From Lachnospiraceae bacterium (GTDB lineage Bacteria > Bacillota_A > Clostridia > Lachnospirales > Lachnospiraceae), in the NCBI GenBank assembly GCA_003446335.1, contig DMAZ01000248.1, positions 1 to 9,009 on the forward strand: 9,009 nucleotides of DNA. Reading direction: 5' to 3'. The notes beneath the pieces were generated by a model that worked only from the letters and a program-made list of their open reading frames with translations, ran no database searches and was not told the DNA's origin. Shown here piece after piece: positions 6,110-9,009 of the stretch (its first letter is position 1; every line of letters starts with the position of its first letter). Made by a program: the position numbers and the translations under genes.

Positions 6110-6165
6110 AAAGGCATAAAAAACTTCCCACACGTTAATCGTGTGGGAAGTCTTTTTATGCCTTT
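6110..6165. terminator. Strong bidirectional intrinsic terminator between convergent genes
   Basis: Core stem ACTTCCCACACG (6123-6134) pairs exactly with CGTGTGGGAAGT (6140-6151) around loop TTAAT. It is flanked by an A-run (6118-6123) and a T-run (6153-6157), so it works on both strands. The flanks also pair perfectly: 13 nt at 6110-6122 with 13 nt at 6153-6165, broken only by a single unpaired C at 6152. The total is 25 bp. It ends the chorismate mutase transcript on the plus strand and the second GH32 transcript on the minus strand. The right arm contains the stop codon and last two codons of that GH32 gene. Confidence 0.95.
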
Positions 6166-7646
6166 ATTGTATATTTGGTCACCGAGAACGTCAGCGCTCC
6201 ATCAGCGGAGAATGTAATCCCATCCGCCTCAAGCGGCGTCGTGATCGTCGTCGAGAGGACCTTCTCACCGTCATTGACGAATATTTCCGCGCTGTAGCGG
6301 TCCAGAAGAATGCGCAGTTTGATCGCTCCCAGCTTATGATTTACATGGGCACGTCTCTGGTGAATGATTGCGCGTCTGGATCCGGAGAATTTTCTGTTGA
6401 TCTTGAGAGTCGATTCATAAGGTCGGAAGCTGATGCCCGTATTATAGGAATCGTTCTTAGCAAATCTGACCGAGAATTTGTGATAGACTTTCATGAAATC
6501 AAAGGGTGTGACTTCTATCTCGAGATCGACGGTACGTCCCTCAATTCCGGGAAGTGAGATGGTCTTATTCCGGAGGGGAACGCTTTTATATTCTACTTTA
6601 TTGACCCGGAGAGAATTCAGTTCACGGATCGGGACCTGATAGAGCAGCCCGTTCTTCAGGGAAAGTTCCCTCGGTATGCTCATCTGTCCGAACCAGGGAA
6701 TGGAAGCAGTATGGAGATTACAGGTATCCCAGTTCTGCATCCATCCGATCATTATGCGTCTTCCGTCAGGGGCAAGGACTGTCTGGGGAGCATAAAAATC
6801 GATACCGTAATCGACCGCGTGGTCAGCCTGAGGGCAGAATATCTCACTGTGGGAATCAAAATCTCCCGCTAAATAGAAGGTCCCGTTTCCGTTGTGGTAT
6901 TCCAGGGATTTAGGCAGCATGTCCTGAGCGCTTCCAATCAGGACGTACCGGCCGTCGAGCTCGAAGAAATCCGGGCATTCCCACATGAGGCCGATCCGAT
7001 TTTCGTTTTTTGCCAGAATACTGGAAAAACTCCACCGAAATCCGTCGTCACTGCGGAACAGCAGCATCTGTCCTCCATGACCCGGATGGTTATTGGCGAT
7101 GATCATCCGATAAGAGCCGTCTTTCATGCAGAGGATTTTCGGATCGCGGAAATCATATTTGCTGCCTTCGAGCGGAAGATCTTTCCCGGTCAGAACGGGA
7201 TTGGAATCGACTTTTTCATAGGTGAGTCCGTCTCCCACCGCCAAGCTCTGCTGCTGGATCTGACGGATATCACCGCCGGGTTGAATCTCATCCGTCACAC
7301 TCGTGTAAGCGATCAGATGACGGCCGTCGGGAAGCGTCACGGCACTGCCCGAAAAACATCCGCATCTGTCATATTCCTGATCCGGCGCGAGCGCGGCCGG
7401 AAGATAAGACCAGTGGAGAAGATCCTGGCTTACGGCGTGCCCCCAGTGCATGGGACCCCAGTGTGAATCATAGGGGTGATATTGGTAGAACATATGATAC
7501 TGACCGTTATAGAACGAAAGACCGTTCGGGTCGTTCATCCATCCGACGCGGGATGAGAGATGAAAAGCGGGTCTGTCTGATTCTGAGATCAATTTTTCTT
7601 TGGCTGCTTCGTAGGCTCGGGCTCTCTGTAACTCCTTACTGATCAT
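6156..7646 (-). CDS. GH32 sucrose-6-phosphate hydrolase / beta-fructofuranosidase
   Basis: Second family 32 enzyme, 496 residues, a standard size for cytoplasmic sucrose or sucrose-6-phosphate hydrolases (ScrB/SacA type). No signal peptide. It carries the canonical WMNDPNG (36-42, nucleophile Asp39), WGPMHWGH (63-70), CGCFSGSA (95-102), FRDPK (Asp168), WECPD (acid/base Glu223) and DFYAPQ, then the C-terminal sandwich with LPGIEG and SAEIFVNDG. It shares whole phrases with the plus-strand GH32 gene (PRELSLKNG, LPGIEG, NKVE), so they are paralogues, though clearly diverged. ATG at 7646 has GGAG at 7651-7654, only 4 nt away; no other in-frame start lies close upstream. Its last codons lie inside the bidirectional terminator. 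A terminator for the HAD gene lies about 85 nt upstream, implying its own promoter, which I could not identify with confidence. ScrB is the best guess, but sucrose and sucrose-6-phosphate cannot be told apart here. Confidence 0.93.
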   Translation of the reverse strand: MISKELQRARAYEAAKEKLISESDRPAFHLSSRVGWMNDPNGLSFYNGQYHMFYQYHPYDSHWGPMHWGHAVSQDLLHWSYLPAALAPDQEYDRCGCFSGSAVTLPDGRHLIAYTSVTDEIQPGGDIRQIQQQSLAVGDGLTYEKVDSNPVLTGKDLPLEGSKYDFRDPKILCMKDGSYRMIIANNHPGHGGQMLLFRSDDGFRWSFSSILAKNENRIGLMWECPDFFELDGRYVLIGSAQDMLPKSLEYHNGNGTFYLAGDFDSHSEIFCPQADHAVDYGIDFYAPQTVLAPDGRRIMIGWMQNWDTCNLHTASIPWFGQMSIPRELSLKNGLLYQVPIRELNSLRVNKVEYKSVPLRNKTISLPGIEGRTVDLEIEVTPFDFMKVYHKFSVRFAKNDSYNTGISFRPYESTLKINRKFSGSRRAIIHQRRAHVNHKLGAIKLRILLDRYSAEIFVNDGEKVLSTTITTPLEADGITFSADGALTFSVTKYTIKA

Positions 7647-7676
7647 GGCGCTCCATTCTGTATATATCGTTTTTCG

Positions 7677-7695
7677 GGAAAGCCGAAAGGTTCCC
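7677..7695. other. Small hairpin upstream of the second GH32 gene
   Basis: GGGAA with CC (7677-7685) pairs with GG and TTCCC (7689-7695), leaving a 2-nt bulge; on the plus-strand sequence the loop is GAAA. It would fall in the 5' leader of the second GH32 gene, about 30-50 nt before the start codon. It could be a leader structure or nothing. Confidence 0.2.
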
Positions 7696-7718
7696 TCTTT
7701 GAGCTGTGTTCACATATT

Positions 7719-7739
7719 GGTTTTAATCGTGAAAAAACC
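7719..7739. promoter_or_regulatory. Inverted repeat upstream of the second GH32 gene
   Basis: GGTTTT, 9 nt, AAAACC form 6-bp arms. The centre has ATCGTG, and the layout loosely recalls the CG-centred dyads of LacI-family sugar regulators. The right arm overlaps the T-run of the HAD terminator, so pairing may be coincidental. A second small dyad, TGTG-TT-CACA, lies at about 7705-7714. Neither matches a known operator well enough to name. Confidence 0.2.
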
Positions 7740-7767
7740 GCGCAGTCCGGAGTCCCGGAATGCGCGG
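7732..7767 (-). terminator. Intrinsic terminator of the HAD phosphatase transcript
   Basis: Arms 7738-7744 (CCGCGCA) and 7761-7767 (TGCGCGG) pair fully. Inside, TCCGG pairs with CCGGA around a 4-nt loop, with one G-A mismatch between the two stems: 12 bp in all. On the minus strand six Ts (7737-7732) follow directly, the classical Rho-independent form. It lies 94 nt past the HAD stop codon and separates that gene from the second GH32 gene. Confidence 0.88.
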
Positions 7768-7860
7768 CCGTTGATTTCATGGATACCGCTTACAATATAA
7801 AGGCCCTTAGAAGGCCGCTGTCCTTGCTTATAGCAGGTGCTTTTGTCCGGCAGTAACGAA

Positions 7861-8619
7861 TTATATCACGTCATTCATACTGTCTTCAAGAGCTTCTACA
7901 ATATTATTAACGACCTTTGTTACCTTTTCCTGTACTTCTTTAGGAGCATACGGGAAGGTATAGGAGACATCGGATGCCTCGAGCAGAGGAAGGTCATTCA
8001 GAGAATCGCCGATTCCGTAAACTTTACAGTCGCCATAGTATTCGCGGATGACAGAAACAGCTTCGCCTTTGGATGTGCCCTTCGGTGCGATATCTACTTC
8101 AATGACGTTCTGGAATGCATTCAGATAATCACCGTACTTGTCATTGATTTCTTTTGTGAGGGCAGCAGCCTCCTCGAGTGTTTCGCAGTGGATACCTACA
8201 CCGTGGACCATGCCCTGCGGAGCATCATCCATGCCGGTGATGACATTATATTCGCCCGGATAATCCATTTCTTCAAAGACATTGATCACACCATCGATAT
8301 CGATGGAGATCCTGTTTCCTCTCGGCTTGACATCCTTCACGATCTTATCAATTATGTCACGGTCGACGAAGAGCTTGCGGATCCCATTCATATCCTTATC
8401 GATAATATTGGAGCCTGTGCTTGTAATCCAGAAATCAGGATCAAAAAAGCCGCCGATGAACGGAGTAAGACCGCCGACCTGTCTGCCTGTGCAGAGTCCG
8501 AAATAGTTTCCGGCTGCCTGATACTCCTTAATTTTTTCCACCGATTCCGGAGGCAGCTTAACTTCCGCTTTGTAGAAATACAGCGTTCCATCAAAATCAC
8601 TTGCAAATACTTTTTTCAT
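7861..8619 (-). CDS. Cof-type HAD-IIB phosphatase
   Basis: Haloacid dehalogenase superfamily hydrolase of the Cof (IIB) group, soluble phosphatases that act on sugar phosphates, FMN, pyridoxal phosphate and similar small molecules. All four motifs are visible: motif I DFDGT with nucleophile Asp8 and Asp10; motif II Thr44 in CTGR; motif III Lys184 in GTSKGEAV; and motif IV GIGDSLND with Asp205 and Asp209. The cap module of the IIB type lies between motifs II and III (about 80-170). Length is 252, a little short of the usual 260-290. The ATG at 8619 is chosen because AAAGGAAAG precedes it with 8 nt spacing; a GTG at 8652 would add 11 residues that run through this ribosome binding site. It has its own promoter and terminator, so it is monocistronic. 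Position beside GH32 suggests a sugar phosphate substrate, but this is inference and the family is promiscuous. Confidence 0.93.
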   Translation of the reverse strand: MKKVFASDFDGTLYFYKAEVKLPPESVEKIKEYQAAGNYFGLCTGRQVGGLTPFIGGFFDPDFWITSTGSNIIDKDMNGIRKLFVDRDIIDKIVKDVKPRGNRISIDIDGVINVFEEMDYPGEYNVITGMDDAPQGMVHGVGIHCETLEEAAALTKEINDKYGDYLNAFQNVIEVDIAPKGTSKGEAVSVIREYYGDCKVYGIGDSLNDLPLLEASDVSYTFPYAPKEVQEKVTKVVNNIVEALEDSMNDVI

Positions 8620-8686
8620 GATTTCTTTCCTTTCGTTTTTAATAATACGCACAGAAGATCCCTGTTACGCTAAAGCTTATGTGTAT

Positions 8687-8695
8687 ATGATACCA
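8687..8695 (-). promoter_or_regulatory. Extended -10 promoter for the HAD gene
   Basis: On the minus strand TGG then TATCAT (8692-8687) forms an extended -10. No convincing -35 is seen. The leader would be about 60 nt and include the AAAGGAAAG ribosome binding site. Confidence 0.45.
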
Positions 8696-8732
8696 TGGAA
8701 AATGTATTTATTGTGATGTTTTTTGTAATTTC

Positions 8733-8746
8733 CTTATTTGAATAAG
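8733..8746. promoter_or_regulatory. Perfect 14-bp dyad over the -35 of the HlyD-like gene
   Basis: CTTATT, TG, AATAAG is an exact inverted repeat covering the likely -35 of the secretion gene and lying about 40 bp upstream of the divergent HAD promoter. It suits an operator site. Chance is possible in AT-rich DNA. Confidence 0.35.
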
Positions 8747-8764
8747 CGACTTCTATGCTAAAAT
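8738..8764 (+). promoter_or_regulatory. Promoter of the HlyD-like gene
   Basis: TGC followed by TAAAAT (8759-8764) is an extended -10, with TTGAAT at 8738-8743 as -35 and a short 15-nt spacer. The leader to ATG 8820 would be about 50 nt. Confidence 0.5.
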
Positions 8765-8819
8765 AGAATAGCCTTTCATTATTAATTGCAGGCTTATTTT
8801 TTCGCATGAGGTGATGAAC

Positions 8820-9009
8820 ATGAAACAGGATATATTCCGTAAAAAGAGTCTGGAGAGAATTCAGTCGCCTGACCAGATCGATGATTATGTGCGCGTTGTG
8901 ACACCGAGTCTGTGGCTGCTTCTGGGTGCTATTGTTCTGCTCCTTACAATGGGAATCATGTGGGGAGTCATGACCAGAGTTGAGGCCGAAGTCACACATT
9001 CCGACGGTC
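8820..9009 (+). CDS. HlyD-family / NHLM bacteriocin-type secretion protein, N-terminal part
   Basis: Only 63 codons are in the window, and the gene runs off the right edge. The start MKQDIFRKKSLERIQSPDQI is typical of NHLM (nitrile hydratase leader microcin) bacteriocin secretion proteins and related HlyD-type membrane fusion proteins: IFRKKSLERIQSPDQ, a short DYVRVVTPS stretch, then one hydrophobic segment at about 29-51, then an outward charged VEAEV stretch. In such systems this protein works with peptidase-containing ABC transporters to export leader peptides. Start: GAGGTG at 8808-8813 is six nt from ATG 8820; the in-frame ATG at 8814 directly abuts it and is less likely. It has its own promoter and lies divergent from the HAD gene. 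A generic HlyD efflux adaptor is the main alternative, since the beta-barrel and lipoyl domains are not visible. Confidence 0.68.
   Translation, partial: MKQDIFRKKSLERIQSPDQIDDYVRVVTPSLWLLLGAIVLLLTMGIMWGVMTRVEAEVTHSDG

Noticed and set aside
7768..7860. Possible tRNA-like or small RNA gene after the HAD stop codon
   Set aside because: Small stems are present (around 7801-7816 and 7821-7836) but no cloverleaf, no promoter and no known RNA likeness; it is best read as the HAD 3' untranslated region.
7837..8673. 278-codon plus-strand open frame opposite the HAD gene
   Set aside because: It is antisense to a gene with all four HAD motifs, has no good ribosome binding site and resembles no protein family.
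8670..8999. 109-codon minus-strand open frame at the right edge
   Set aside because: It is antisense to the HlyD-like start and runs through both divergent promoters; no ribosome binding site or family likeness.

Overview
The window looks like chromosomal DNA from a Clostridia-type Gram-positive bacterium, most likely Lachnospiraceae-like. This is an inference from three things: moderate GC with AT-rich intergenic gaps, extended -10 promoters (TGnTATAAT type), and the sequence flavour of the proteins. Among these, a HlyD-like secretion protein of the NHLM bacteriocin type begins at the right edge. There are no rRNA or tRNA genes, CRISPR arrays or insertion sequences that I can see.

Layout, left to right. 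(1) A minus-strand pair: a membrane-lipid-type GT4 glycosyltransferase (982-2631), followed after 5 nt by a GH13 alpha-glucosidase (1-976) whose 3' part lies outside the window. (2) A 302-nt gap between divergent genes, with promoters on both strands and several dyads. (3) A plus-strand class I glutamine-amidotransferase-like hydrolase of the gamma-glutamyl-GABA hydrolase (C26) family (2934-3617). (4) A plus-strand GH32 fructosidase (3808-5394), followed by a chorismate mutase-ACT-like fusion protein (5458-6033). (5) A very strong bidirectional terminator (6110-6165). (6) A convergent second GH32 enzyme on the minus strand (6156-7646). (7) A minus-strand Cof-type HAD phosphatase (7861-8619) with its own terminator upstream of the second GH32 gene. 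(8) A divergent plus-strand gene start (8820 to the edge) for a one-TM HlyD-type secretion protein.

How the genes fit together. Three of the seven adequately readable enzymes are intracellular-looking glycosidases for alpha-glucosides and beta-fructosides (GH13 and two GH32), and none of the three has a visible signal peptide. A HAD-type sugar-phosphate-like phosphatase lies next to them. This suggests use of sucrose or fructo-oligosaccharides after uptake, but no transporter, PTS component, fructokinase or sugar regulator is in view, so the pathway is only partly visible. The glycosyltransferase, C26 hydrolase and chorismate mutase have no obvious link to sucrose use.

The oddest items are these: the glycosyltransferase carries a long C-terminal tail of six tandem 11-residue repeats; the chorismate mutase joins to an ACT-like domain with no prephenate dehydratase between them; the first GH32 has about 50 extra residues between two catalytic residues; and the right edge opens what may be a peptide-export locus. 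I do not see a clearly new multi-gene system inside the window. The best place to look for one is just beyond position 9009.
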